DNA of 64,000 bases, from positions 1,789,784 through 1,853,783 of the forward strand of contig NZ_CP008944.1 in the NCBI RefSeq assembly GCF_000732945.1. Direction: 5' to 3'. The position numbers and the translations under genes are program-made. Below, piece by piece: positions 39,899 through 49,766 of the stretch. Every line of letters starts with the position of its first letter. The stretch's first letter is position 1. The notes beneath the pieces are model-generated. The model worked only from the letters and a program-made list of their open reading frames with translations, was not told where the DNA came from and searched no databases. Origin of the DNA: Corynebacterium atypicum (GTDB taxonomy: Bacteria; Actinomycetota; Actinomycetes; Mycobacteriales; Mycobacteriaceae).

Positions 39899-40035
39899 AT
39901 GCTGAATTCCCCGCCCTACGACGTTTTAGCCCACGGCAGCCTACGCAGCCCCACGGCGACCGCAGAGACCATTCTGAAGACGCCGTCGGGGCAGTCAGCG
40001 ACTGGTGGGCTAACGACCTCGTGTAGGAATGGCTC

Positions 40036-40935
40036 GTGCGAGTGCCCATCGGGATCGCGATCATCCTCGTCGTCGCCAGCGTTGCCCACTGGGGACTGCG
40101 GCGGCTCATCGACAATCTCTGCGAACGCAATATTGAAAAAGGCGGGCAGTCCGCCCCGCGCTTCCTCCCACTGGGGATGATGAAGGCCAAGGCCGAGGAC
40201 GCCCGCTCCGAGGCCATGGAGCGCACCCAGGAAAAGCGGCGCGTCTCCCGTGTGCGCACCCTCGCCCAGGTGGGCAAATCCGCCGTGGCCATCGTGGTCT
40301 GGGTCTGGGCAGGGCTGGCCATCTTGGACAAGCTCGGCGTCAACGTCGCCCCGCTGATCGCCTCGGCCGGCGTCGTCGGCGTAGCACTCGGCTTCGGCGC
40401 CCAGTCCGTGGTCAAGGACTTCCTTTCCGGCATCTTCATGCTGCTGGAAGACCAGTACGGCGTCGGCGACACAATCGACGTGGGCGACGAGATCATTGGC
40501 GACGTCGAGGACATCTCACTACGGCTGACCACGATCCGCGACATGGACGGCACGCTGTGGTACGTGCGCAACGGCGAAATCGAGCGGGTGGGTAACTTCT
40601 CTGACGACTACGCCATCGCGCGCATCCAGGTTCCGGTGGGGCTTTCCAACGACCCGAACAAGGCCTGGGACGTGATCGACCAGGCGATGAAGGAGGCCTG
40701 CGAGCTCCCCGAGGTGCGCGAGAGCGTACTCGAGACCCCGGAGCTGAAGGGCGTATCCGACTTCGAGCCGGACTACGTCTCCTTCCGCGCGACCGTGATC
40801 ACCCTGCCCGGCGCCCAGCGGGATGTGCAGCGCAGAGTGCAGGCGCACATCCTCTCCGTCATGCACCGCGAGGGCATCACGGTTCCTTACCCGAACGGCA
40901 TCGGCATCCCGCGCCCAGAATCCGACGAGGCTTAA
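40036..40935 (+). CDS. mscS: Small-conductance mechanosensitive channel (MscS family), N-terminal part disrupted
   Basis: The open frame has 299 residues. The first helix is PIGIAIILVVASVAHWG, the second is AIVVWVWAGLAIL, and the pore-lining helix with the MscS signature is ASAGVVGVALGFGAQSVVKD; a beta domain follows to the end. Upstream, the same frame reads AVGAVSDWWANDLV-TAG-EWLVRVPIG, so a TAG at 40024-40026 interrupts what looks like native coding sequence. A likely original start is ATG 39899, which is in another frame and would need one further shift. An AGGA seven bases before GTG 40036 could still drive expression of a protein keeping all channel helices. It should release solutes on hypo-osmotic shock. 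Confidence 0.8.
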   Translation: MRVPIGIAIILVVASVAHWGLRRLIDNLCERNIEKGGQSAPRFLPLGMMKAKAEDARSEAMERTQEKRRVSRVRTLAQVGKSAVAIVVWVWAGLAILDKLGVNVAPLIASAGVVGVALGFGAQSVVKDFLSGIFMLLEDQYGVGDTIDVGDEIIGDVEDISLRLTTIRDMDGTLWYVRNGEIERVGNFSDDYAIARIQVPVGLSNDPNKAWDVIDQAMKEACELPEVRESVLETPELKGVSDFEPDYVSFRATVITLPGAQRDVQRRVQAHILSVMHREGITVPYPNGIGIPRPESDEA

Positions 40936-40957
40936 CACCCCACCGGCTCGCAGGCGC

Positions 40958-41013
40958 CCCCGGCCGCAGCCGGCGGCCGGGGCCACCACGTTTGTGGCGC
41001 CAGTGAGGCGCCA
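40958..41013. terminator. Two hairpins between convergent mscS and the hypothetical gene
   Basis: The first hairpin has a 10-bp stem (CCCCGGCCGC/GCGGCCGGGG, 40958-40982). The second has a 7-bp stem (TGGCGCC/GGCGCCA, 40995-41013). Neither has a long T-tract. They lie exactly between two converging genes and probably end both transcripts. Confidence 0.65.
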
Positions 41014-41035
41014 GCCCCCAGCCCCCTGGAAGCGA

Positions 41036-41719
41036 CTAGACCAGGCCGATCGTGCGCGAGTAATAGACCGCGCCAAACGGGCAATCAACGCGCAGCCAGC
41101 GGCCGCGGTGGGAAACCCGCAGATAGCGGGGCACGTCCATGCCCGCGTTGAACCCGGGAATCAGCCCCAGAGAAGTGCAGGTGAAAATCACCCGCATGGG
41201 CACCTCGACTGTCACCTCGGCCCCGCCTTCTTGGGCGTCCTCGCCCGCCGGCCCCGTCACGGTCACCACAGTCTGGTCGAGCAGACTGCGCGGGGGTCCC
41301 AGCGGCCCAGAAAACTGCCGGGCCAATGCCTGGCCCTTATCGGCGAGCCTGCGAGCGACGCCGACTGGCACGCGGTCGACCTCCCGGAAACCCGCTGCCG
41401 GCGGCAGCGCGCCCGGCCAGAAGGGGTCCCGAGGCGTGCCCAGATCGAGGCGCTGCGACGAAGGCCGCGCAGAATTGAACTCGGAGACAGCCGCTAGCAT
41501 CGTCTGCGCCGACACCACAGCCCGATCCCGCGAGGGAACGCCGTTGACCCTGCGGGCGGCGACCACGGAAAACGGGGTAGTGACGAAGACATCGACGGCA
41601 TCACCGTCGAGCTGCTGCAGGCGCGCCAGGGCGCTGGCGTCCAGGCTCACCGCCCGGCCGAGCAACGCCTGCAAGCCAGGGCCGCCAGCGTAGAGGTCCA
41701 GGTACTCTGCCTGGCTCAC
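41036..41719 (-). CDS. Conserved actinobacterial hypothetical protein (Rv2474c-like by position)
   Basis: The product has 227 residues, no signal peptide and no clear membrane helix. It contains a Pro-rich centre and ends in a Tyr-containing segment. I recognise no domain. It starts at a GTG that overlaps the thioesterase stop (GTGA), so it is the last gene of ettA-thioesterase-hypothetical. In M. tuberculosis the same neighbours are Rv2477c, Rv2475c and Rv2474c, as I recall, and this gene occupies the Rv2474c place. Confidence 0.75.
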   Translation of the reverse strand: MSQAEYLDLYAGGPGLQALLGRAVSLDASALARLQQLDGDAVDVFVTTPFSVVAARRVNGVPSRDRAVVSAQTMLAAVSEFNSARPSSQRLDLGTPRDPFWPGALPPAAGFREVDRVPVGVARRLADKGQALARQFSGPLGPPRSLLDQTVVTVTGPAGEDAQEGGAEVTVEVPMRVIFTCTSLGLIPGFNAGMDVPRYLRVSHRGRWLRVDCPFGAVYYSRTIGLV

Positions 41720-42186
41720 TTCTTTCTGCCCTCGATCTCTCCGATCGGACCGTGGTCGTCAGAAGAGTCCGCCCACTGGGTGAGCACCTTCTTTTCTTCC
41801 GTGGTGATCTCGCGGGGGTGCGCCGACTCGAGGTCCACCGCCACGGATACCGAGGTGACCACGGCCGCGACCCGGCCTTCCGGGTCCTTGACCTCCTGGC
41901 GCACGGTCATCGACGTCGTGCCGATGTTCTCCACGACGGTCTCCACCAACACCTGGTTATCTTTGTTCGGCAGGATCGGCTTTAAAAAGTCCACGTCAAT
42001 ATGTCGCAGGAAGAACGCAGGCGGGGTGACCCCGCGCCTGGGAAACTCGTTGACCGCGAATTGCACGCGGGCCTCCTGGGCCAACTCGATGTACTGTGCG
42101 TTGTTGAGGTGGCCGTATCGGTCAAAATCGTTCCAGCGCATCGGCACATACGTGCGGTAGACGGCGCCCTGCTGGATCTGCGCCAC
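41716..42186 (-). CDS. Acyl-CoA thioesterase (hotdog fold, 4HBT type)
   Basis: This small cytoplasmic thioesterase has 156 residues from a GTG at 42186, chosen because AGGAGG sits nine bases upstream; the frame is open for 11 more codons. The 4-hydroxybenzoyl-CoA-thioesterase-like active-site segment is RWNDFDRYGHLNNAQYIEL, with Asp near residue 15. Its acyl-CoA substrate is not known. It lies 67 bases after ettA and overlaps the hypothetical gene that follows. Confidence 0.9.
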   Translation of the reverse strand: MAQIQQGAVYRTYVPMRWNDFDRYGHLNNAQYIELAQEARVQFAVNEFPRRGVTPPAFFLRHIDVDFLKPILPNKDNQVLVETVVENIGTTSMTVRQEVKDPEGRVAAVVTSVSVAVDLESAHPREITTEEKKVLTQWADSSDDHGPIGEIEGRKK

Positions 42187-42212
42187 TGTGCTCTTCCTCC
42201 TTTTGGTGTCAA

Positions 42213-42245
42213 GTGGCAACCCTGCCTTCGGCCGACGGTTGCCAC
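42213..42245 (-). terminator. Hairpin downstream of ettA
   Basis: A 9-bp stem (GTGGCAACC/GGTTGCCAC) with a 15-base loop starts nine bases past the ettA stop on the minus strand. It has no T-tract, so it may attenuate rather than stop transcription into the thioesterase gene. Confidence 0.5.
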
Positions 42246-42253
42246 GCGCCGGT

Positions 42254-43924
<1,671 letters not shown>

Positions 43925-44129
43925 TTTTCCCCTTTGAAGTCGTTGTTCTACGCGATAGACACTAACGGGTAACCCTACCAGCCTGCCTCCACACCGACTT
44001 GGCTCCCGGAAGCCCGGCAGGCACCGGAGCCTGGGCCGCGCCCGCTCCGCGCGGCACCTACGCGGGATTTTCCCGAGCGGCTCCCCAGCCAGCTACCAGA
44101 CGAGGTGGCGCAGGCCGGGCGGCGCCGGG

Positions 44130-44741
44130 CTACGCCGCTCGCGCGGCGACTCTCTCCGCCGCGGTACGCGATTCGGCAGTTCTCGTGCCGGCAGCCCGCG
44201 CCCCGGAGGGCGCGCGGTCGTCCGCCTCCCGGGCACCCGCCTGGGGCTCGGTTCGCGCCGGGGGCGCCAACGGCGGTCGGGGGCCGCGATCCTCGTCAAT
44301 CAGGTTGTCAAAGCCCTGGGCGCGCTGCATCGGGTCTTCCATCGCCTCGAAGTGCTGGGCTACATTAGTGGAACGCTCGGAAGCCACGCGATATTTCACC
44401 AGCTCAAAGCCCACCGAACGGGCCTTCAGCACGATCTTGGAGAGCCTCTTCGATTCCTCGCCGTCTTCCGGCTTGCTCAGCCACTCCTGCGTGACCAGGA
44501 AGCCATGCGCCCATACCGGCGCGCCCTTGCGCAACGAGGCCCGGCAGTTATAGGCCAGGTCACCCCATGCTTCGACGTCGATATAGAGCTGATCGAACCT
44601 GCGCCAGCTGCCGTCTTCTTCCACGGGCACCGAGCGGTCCGCCGCGAGGCGGAAATTTGCCACCAAGGCGCCGGTCTGGGTGCGCCGCAGGTGAACTGGT
44701 CCGGTGAGATTTCCGCTGAGTGTTACTGGTTGGTTGGCCAT
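44130..44741 (-). CDS. ssb: Single-stranded DNA-binding protein paralogue
   Basis: The N-terminal ~115 residues form an OB fold of the SSB family (VTLSGNLTG, ANFRLAADRS, WRRFDQLYIDVEAWGDLA, VWAHGFLVTQEW). The C-terminal ~70 residues are low-complexity Pro/Arg/Ala/Glu. The acidic DDDIPF-type tip that recruits partner proteins in the main SSB is missing; the end is AAERVAARAA. It therefore looks like the second SSB of actinobacteria (Rv2478c-type) rather than the replication SSB. AAAGGA lies eight bases upstream of the ATG. Confidence 0.9.
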   Translation of the reverse strand: MANQPVTLSGNLTGPVHLRRTQTGALVANFRLAADRSVPVEEDGSWRRFDQLYIDVEAWGDLAYNCRASLRKGAPVWAHGFLVTQEWLSKPEDGEESKRLSKIVLKARSVGFELVKYRVASERSTNVAQHFEAMEDPMQRAQGFDNLIDEDRGPRPPLAPPARTEPQAGAREADDRAPSGARAAGTRTAESRTAAERVAARAA

Positions 44742-44962
44742 TGTGGCTGTCCTTTCTGGCGGGAGGATTGAAAGCCAGTTGAACTGCCCCCGGTTCCTCC
44801 CGCTGACCTCCCCCGGGGACTACCGCCAGTCTCACCCGAGATCGCCCACCGACGTCGCCAACGCCGGACTTAGCTGTGGATAGACCCCCGTTATCCACAG
44901 CCCGGTGGCCGCAGCACCGGGCGGGCTTCCCCCTCGCGGCGCCGTTGTGCTATCCGCGGCGC

Positions 44963-47161
44963 CTAGGCCTCCCCGGAAGGAACGTCAGGCCCCGCGTCAC
45001 CGCGCGCGGAACGCCGTTGCGAACGCCGCTTGGCCTCCCCGAACTCCTCGGTGAAGTAGGCCGAGCTCGACTGCCCGTTCAGCTGGGCAAGCCACTCGTT
45101 GTACGCCTCTCGCTCTGCATCCCCTGTCGCATCGGCGCGGGCGTCGTAAGTCTTTTCTGCCTTCTTGTCCTCGCGCAACCACTGGTAGAACAGCGTGCCA
45201 AAGACCACCACCAACGGGAAGGAACCGCTTGCCCAGGCGATGCCGCCGCCGACCTTTTGATCGGCCAAGAGGTCCGGGCCCCACGGCAGCTGCAGGCCCG
45301 CGTAAAAGCCCTCCGCGAGCACCTCGTTGAGCTGCATCAGGTAGACGCCAAAGTAAAGGTGCACCGGCATCGAGAGCATCAGCCAGCCCAGGCGCACGAG
45401 CACCGTACCGCGCCGCGGCGCCGGGTCAGAGCCGATCATCTCCCAGAAGTAGATGTAACCGGAAACCAAAAAGAGCACATTCATGATGACGTGCCCGCCG
45501 TGCTCGGCGACCATCACGTCAAACAGCGGCGTGATGTAGATGATGTAGAAGAAGAACAGGAACTGCAGCGTGTTCACCGCCGGGTTGGTCACCCAGCCCA
45601 TGGCCCTCGAGTGGCACAGCGCGTACGTCCATTCCTGCCAACCCGGCTCGCCCTCCGGCGAGGGGCGGGCTGCCTGCATGATGAGCGTGAGCGGGGCGCC
45701 CAGCACCCAGAAGACCGGGATGACCATGGCCAAGCCCATGTGAACGAGCATGTGCACCGAAAACAGCGCCATCATGTTCATGCCCATGCCGCTGCTCATC
45801 ATGATCGTCAGGCTGAAAGAGCCGAGCAAAAACCAGAAGGTACGCACCTTCGGCCAGCTGCCCCCGCGGCGGTTAACCTGCACCACGCCGTAGATATACA
45901 ACCCGGCGAGCACCAGCCCGATAGTGCCGAAGAGCAGGTCAAAGCGCCACATCGTCCACACGTTGAAAAACGTGGGCGCCTCGTGGAGATCGAAGCCGAT
46001 CTTGATCGCCATGGGGCTCAAGTTCGGGTCGCGTGGCGGCGGCGGAGGGGTGCGGCCCATCGAGATCGCCACGCCCGTCACGGCGGCCATGACCAACACC
46101 TCCACGGCCGCTACCCGCCAGAACGCGCGGCGATCCGGTCGTGGGCTCATCAGCCGCGGCATGGTCAGCTGCCGATGAATGAACCCGAAGACAGCCAGCA
46201 CAACCACGCCCACGGCTTTAGCGGTGATGATCAGCCCGTAGGTGGAGGTGAGCCAGTCGGAGAAGTCGATGCGCACAGCGGCATTGATCACCCCGGAGAC
46301 CGTCATGACGATGATGCTTACCAGCGCGAGCGTGGAGTAGCGGCGTACCGCTGTGGCGATGCCCGGGCCCAGCCTGCGGCAGTGCGCGATGAGCGCCATC
46401 AGCCCGCCGACCCAAATGACCAGAAACACCAGGTGCCACAGGTAGGAGTTAGTGCCGTAATCGTGGTTGCCGCCGGCGGCCGAGTGGCCGTCGAGTCCGT
46501 TGGGAACGACCGCAAGGATCGCCCCCACAAAGGCCAGTGGCTGGCTAGACCAACGGGAAGCAAAAAGCGCCGGCAGGCCGACCGCGAAGGCCAGGCCCGC
46601 TGTCCACGCCCAGGCCTGGGCGGCGGAGACCTGCGAGAGCGCCGTGGCCCACGCGTCCGGGCGCAGGGTCTGAAAAAGGGGGGTACCCGAGACGTCGGAA
46701 AGCGTCACCGGCACCATCACCAAAGAGATAACCCCGAGTGCAAGCGAGCTCAGCGCCCCGGTACGCGCGGCGAGATGGCCGTCTACCGTCAGCGTCGCCT
46801 CGAGGATGCGCTTGTTGTCACCGCCGGGAAGCCGCGGGCTGATCAGGAAGGCCGCCGCTAGGAAGGACCCCACGGCGAGCGCAGAGACGATCCACGACGC
46901 CGCGCGCAGGAACGGCAGGCCGATCGTGGTCAGTCGGCCGGGGTCCGGGATGCCGAGGGCGGCCAGCGAATCGGCGAGCAGACCGAAGGAGATACCTGCA
47001 CCCACCACGCCGGCGAAGGCGATGAAGACAAGGTACAGCGGCCAGGTTGCGCGCGGGCCGCGCTCCCGGCGCGCACCCGGCTCAGGTGCCGGCGCCGCCT
47101 GGCCACCTAGAGGGGTCGGTTCTCCCACGCCGTCGAGATCCCGATCAAGCGTTTTCGACAT
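44963..47161 (-). CDS. Fused copper-transport (CopD) and cytochrome oxidase assembly (CtaG) membrane protein
   Basis: The 732-residue protein has many membrane helices in two parts. The N-terminal part (~residues 30-340) resembles CopD copper-resistance permeases. The C-terminal part (~360-660) resembles Caa3-type CtaG, with motif-rich helices containing Met/His (MMSSGMGMNMMALFSVHMLVHMG is split here as GMGMNMMALF and VHMLVHMG) and YIYFWEMIGSDP. In C. glutamicum such a fusion, CtiP, moves copper into cytochrome aa3 oxidase, as I recall. The C-terminal ~75 residues are soluble. The ATG at 47161 is preferred; an in-frame start at 47239 adds 26 charged residues. Confidence 0.9.
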   Translation of the reverse strand: MSKTLDRDLDGVGEPTPLGGQAAPAPEPGARRERGPRATWPLYLVFIAFAGVVGAGISFGLLADSLAALGIPDPGRLTTIGLPFLRAASWIVSALAVGSFLAAAFLISPRLPGGDNKRILEATLTVDGHLAARTGALSSLALGVISLVMVPVTLSDVSGTPLFQTLRPDAWATALSQVSAAQAWAWTAGLAFAVGLPALFASRWSSQPLAFVGAILAVVPNGLDGHSAAGGNHDYGTNSYLWHLVFLVIWVGGLMALIAHCRRLGPGIATAVRRYSTLALVSIIVMTVSGVINAAVRIDFSDWLTSTYGLIITAKAVGVVVLAVFGFIHRQLTMPRLMSPRPDRRAFWRVAAVEVLVMAAVTGVAISMGRTPPPPPRDPNLSPMAIKIGFDLHEAPTFFNVWTMWRFDLLFGTIGLVLAGLYIYGVVQVNRRGGSWPKVRTFWFLLGSFSLTIMMSSGMGMNMMALFSVHMLVHMGLAMVIPVFWVLGAPLTLIMQAARPSPEGEPGWQEWTYALCHSRAMGWVTNPAVNTLQFLFFFYIIYITPLFDVMVAEHGGHVIMNVLFLVSGYIYFWEMIGSDPAPRRGTVLVRLGWLMLSMPVHLYFGVYLMQLNEVLAEGFYAGLQLPWGPDLLADQKVGGGIAWASGSFPLVVVFGTLFYQWLREDKKAEKTYDARADATGDAEREAYNEWLAQLNGQSSSAYFTEEFGEAKRRSQRRSARGDAGPDVPSGEA

Positions 47162-47328
47162 GTCCACTACCCTACTTGCCGCTTTTCCCGCCTCATCGGC
47201 CACTCCGGCCTGCTCGACGCGCTTCCGGCGCACCCTCAAGGCGGCTTCGAGTCCGCGCTTATTGGGTGCTAAAGTCTTGAGCGTTCAGGGCGCGCTCCGG
47301 CTTCCTCGCCGGGGCCACGCCCGCGTTG

Positions 47329-47402
47329 GCCCCCATAGCTCAGTGGATTAGAGCATCCGGTTTCTACCCGGCTGGTCGCGGGTTCGAATCCTGCTGGGGG
47401 CA
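47329..47402 (+). tRNA. tRNA-Arg (anticodon TCT)
   Basis: The cloverleaf is complete. The acceptor stem is GCCCCCA/TGGGGGC with discriminator A, the D-arm is GCTC/GAGC, the anticodon loop is TTTCTAC with TCT, and the T-arm is GCGGGTTCGAATCCTGC. CCA is not encoded. It reads AGA codons, which are rare in this GC-rich window. Confidence 0.95.
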
Positions 47403-47487
47403 CTGCAGGTAGATGGGCGTTTTTAGCCCGCCACGCAGGGGCAGAATTGCCCATTGCCCCACATTTTGCCCACAGCTCCACAGGACT

Positions 47488-48876
47488 ATGCTCCCTGTAG
47501 TGGCTATGCAAAATTCGCCCGGGTGGTTGCATCCGGCGCGTCTGACAGCCGTGGGTTTTCTGGCCCTCATCCTGCTGGGAACTGGGCTTCTTATGCTGCC
47601 CACCTCCGCAGTGGGCGAGCACGCCACCCCATTCCTGCCAGCCTTTTTCACCGCTACCTCGGCGGTTTCTCTGACGGGCCTCATCGTGGTCGATACGGCC
47701 ACCTATTGGCAGCCCTCCGGGCAGGCGATCATCCTCGCCCTCATCCAGTTGGGTGGCCTGGGCATCATGACCCTGGCCGCGCTTTCGGGCATGGTGCTCA
47801 CCGGACGGATCAGTTTGCGCGCCCGGCAGCGCACCGCCGCGGAGGGCCGCCCGGTGATCCACGGCAGTATCAAGCACACGCTCGTATCCACCTTGGCGGT
47901 GACCTTGCTGTGCGAGGCCGTGGTCGCCGGCGTCGTCGGAACGCGCGTGTGGTGCACCGGGCAGGTCTCGGTCGCGCGCGCCGCGTGGGTGGGCGTCTTT
48001 CACGCGATCTCGGCGTTTAACAACGCCGGATTCAGCACCTACTCGGACAACCTCGCCGGCTTTTCGCATGACGCCTGGGTGCTCATCCCGCTGGCTTTCG
48101 CCTTGATCGTCGGGGGGCTCGGCTACCCGGTGCTCGCCGAGGTTCTCCGGCTCGCCCGTGGGATCGCTACCCGCGCGCTGCACCGCACGCACCCGCGGGT
48201 ACACCGGGTATCCATTACCGCAAAGATGACGTTCATCGCCACGCTGGTGTTGCTCGTCGGCGGCACTGGGTTTTTGCTGGCTGTGGAGTGGAACGGCTGG
48301 TTTTCCGGCATGCCCGTGGGCACCCGCATTCTCAACGCCTTCTTTCAGGCGGCCTCGCCGCGCACCGCAGGGTTTAACACCATGGATTACGACCAAGCTC
48401 ATCCGATCACGTTGATGGGCACTGACGTTTTAATGTTCATCGGCGGCGGCTCAGCGGGTACCGCGGGCGGGGTGAAGGTCACCACGGCGTGCGTGCTGAT
48501 CGCGTCCATGGCCGCGGAGTTTCTGGGCCGCGAAGACACCACGGTAGGGCGGCGCCGGTTGCCGCTGACGGTGGTGCGCCAGGCGCTGGCGCTGGCCGTC
48601 GCCGGCATCGCCGTGATCGCTTTCGGTGTGGCCGTCTTGCGGATCTTTGACCCGCAGTTCACCGGCGACCAGGTGACCTTGGAGGTGGTCTCCGCCTTTG
48701 CCACCGTGGGGCTATCCACCGGCATCACCGCCAAACTCACCGCGGCCTCACAGGTCACCTTGTGCTTCATCATGTACCTAGGCAGGGTCGGGCCGACCAC
48801 GCTGGTCGCCGCGCTTGCGGCGCGCAGTTTCCCGCACCGCTACCGCTACCCCGAGGAAAGGCCCTTCATTGGTTAA
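47488..48876 (+). CDS. ktrB: Potassium uptake channel subunit (TrkH/KtrB family)
   Basis: This is a K+ translocating membrane subunit of about 462 residues with four pore-loop repeats. Filter-like segments are TATSAVSLTGLIV, SAFNNAGFSTYSDN, SPRTAGFNTMDY and FATVGLSTGIT, each holding the key glycine. It ends at a TAA inside the start of the KtrA gene. The start is uncertain: ATG 47488 has an AGGA close by, while GTG 47500 and ATG 47506 are alternatives. Family and partner gene make the assignment firm. Confidence 0.92.
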   Translation: MLPVVAMQNSPGWLHPARLTAVGFLALILLGTGLLMLPTSAVGEHATPFLPAFFTATSAVSLTGLIVVDTATYWQPSGQAIILALIQLGGLGIMTLAALSGMVLTGRISLRARQRTAAEGRPVIHGSIKHTLVSTLAVTLLCEAVVAGVVGTRVWCTGQVSVARAAWVGVFHAISAFNNAGFSTYSDNLAGFSHDAWVLIPLAFALIVGGLGYPVLAEVLRLARGIATRALHRTHPRVHRVSITAKMTFIATLVLLVGGTGFLLAVEWNGWFSGMPVGTRILNAFFQAASPRTAGFNTMDYDQAHPITLMGTDVLMFIGGGSAGTAGGVKVTTACVLIASMAAEFLGREDTTVGRRRLPLTVVRQALALAVAGIAVIAFGVAVLRIFDPQFTGDQVTLEVVSAFATVGLSTGITAKLTAASQVTLCFIMYLGRVGPTTLVAALAARSFPHRYRYPEERPFIG

Positions 48877-49552
48877 GCTCTTCAATCCCCTCAAGCGCAC
48901 GATCGATATCCCTCCGGTGGCCGTCATTGGGCTAGGCCGCTTCGGCGCTTCGCTGGCCGGGGAGCTCATGCGTCACGGCGTCGAGGTACTCGGCATCGAC
49001 GCGGTCGATCGAACCGTGCGCGAGCAGTCCGTGGTGCTCAGCGACGCGCTCGCCGCGGACACGACGGACCCGGAGGCGCTCCGGCAGCTAGGGATCACCG
49101 AGTTCGAGCGGGTGGTGGTGGCCATCGGCTCGCACCTGGAGGCTTCGATATTGACCGCCTCGAACCTGATCGAACTGGAGATCAAGGATATCTGGGCGAA
49201 GGCGGATTCGGACGCCCACGCGCGGATATTGACCCAGCTGGGCGTGCACCACGTGATTCGTCCGGAGCGCGACACCGGGCGCAGGGTGGCGCACCTACTG
49301 GGCGGCAAGTTCCAGGATTTCGCCGAGATCGCCGAGGACTACGGGGTGACTAAGCTCACTCCTCCCGGGTGCGTGCAGGGGGTGACTCTCGACGTCGCGG
49401 AGGTGTACCGCCAGCGCCACGTCCAGCTCATTGCGGTGCGTACGGCGTGGGGCGAGTGGGAGCCGATCCGCTCCGGGCAGCAGCTTTCCGGCAGCGACAT
49501 TATCGTGGTGGCTGGCAGCCCGGAGGCCCTGGAGCGCTTCTCCGGCGCCTAG
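48869..49552 (+). CDS. ktrA: Potassium uptake regulatory subunit (TrkA/KtrA family)
   Basis: This cytoplasmic gating subunit has 227 residues. The RCK-N domain starts with VAVIGLGRFGASLAGELM and binds NAD(H) or ATP; the RCK-C domain covers residues ~145-225. It starts with a TTG at 48869 that overlaps the KtrB stop by eight bases. The AGGAAAGG at 48853-48860 decides this start over more distal GTG codons. Together the two genes form a complete Ktr-type K+ importer. Confidence 0.93.
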   Translation: MVKLFNPLKRTIDIPPVAVIGLGRFGASLAGELMRHGVEVLGIDAVDRTVREQSVVLSDALAADTTDPEALRQLGITEFERVVVAIGSHLEASILTASNLIELEIKDIWAKADSDAHARILTQLGVHHVIRPERDTGRRVAHLLGGKFQDFAEIAEDYGVTKLTPPGCVQGVTLDVAEVYRQRHVQLIAVRTAWGEWEPIRSGQQLSGSDIIVVAGSPEALERFSGA

Positions 49553-49766
49553 AGCGCTGTCAGGTTCTGCAAGCGTCCAATGCTGCTCGTAGTAAAAATC
49601 CTCCTCAGAGTAGAATAGGAAGGGCATTTACTTTAGGCCAGAGGTCGCCCGGCGACATGCCCGACGACGCCTGGCGGGAACACCCAGCGTTCTCCGGGTC
49701 AGCGCGGCCGGCCGGTAGCATGAGCACCACGAAGCCCCAGACCCACGCGCAAGAATCGAGCACACC

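Noticed and set aside
44876..46861. A 661-codon open frame antisense to the CopD-CtaG gene
   Set aside because: Its product is rich in His, Gln, Arg and Asp as expected from the reverse of membrane-protein codons; it has no recognisable domain.
49560..49627. A short minus-strand start with good-looking codons between ktrA and cmrA
   Set aside because: After about 22 codons the frame runs antisense through ktrA with no family similarity; the AT-rich start is more likely the cmrA promoter.
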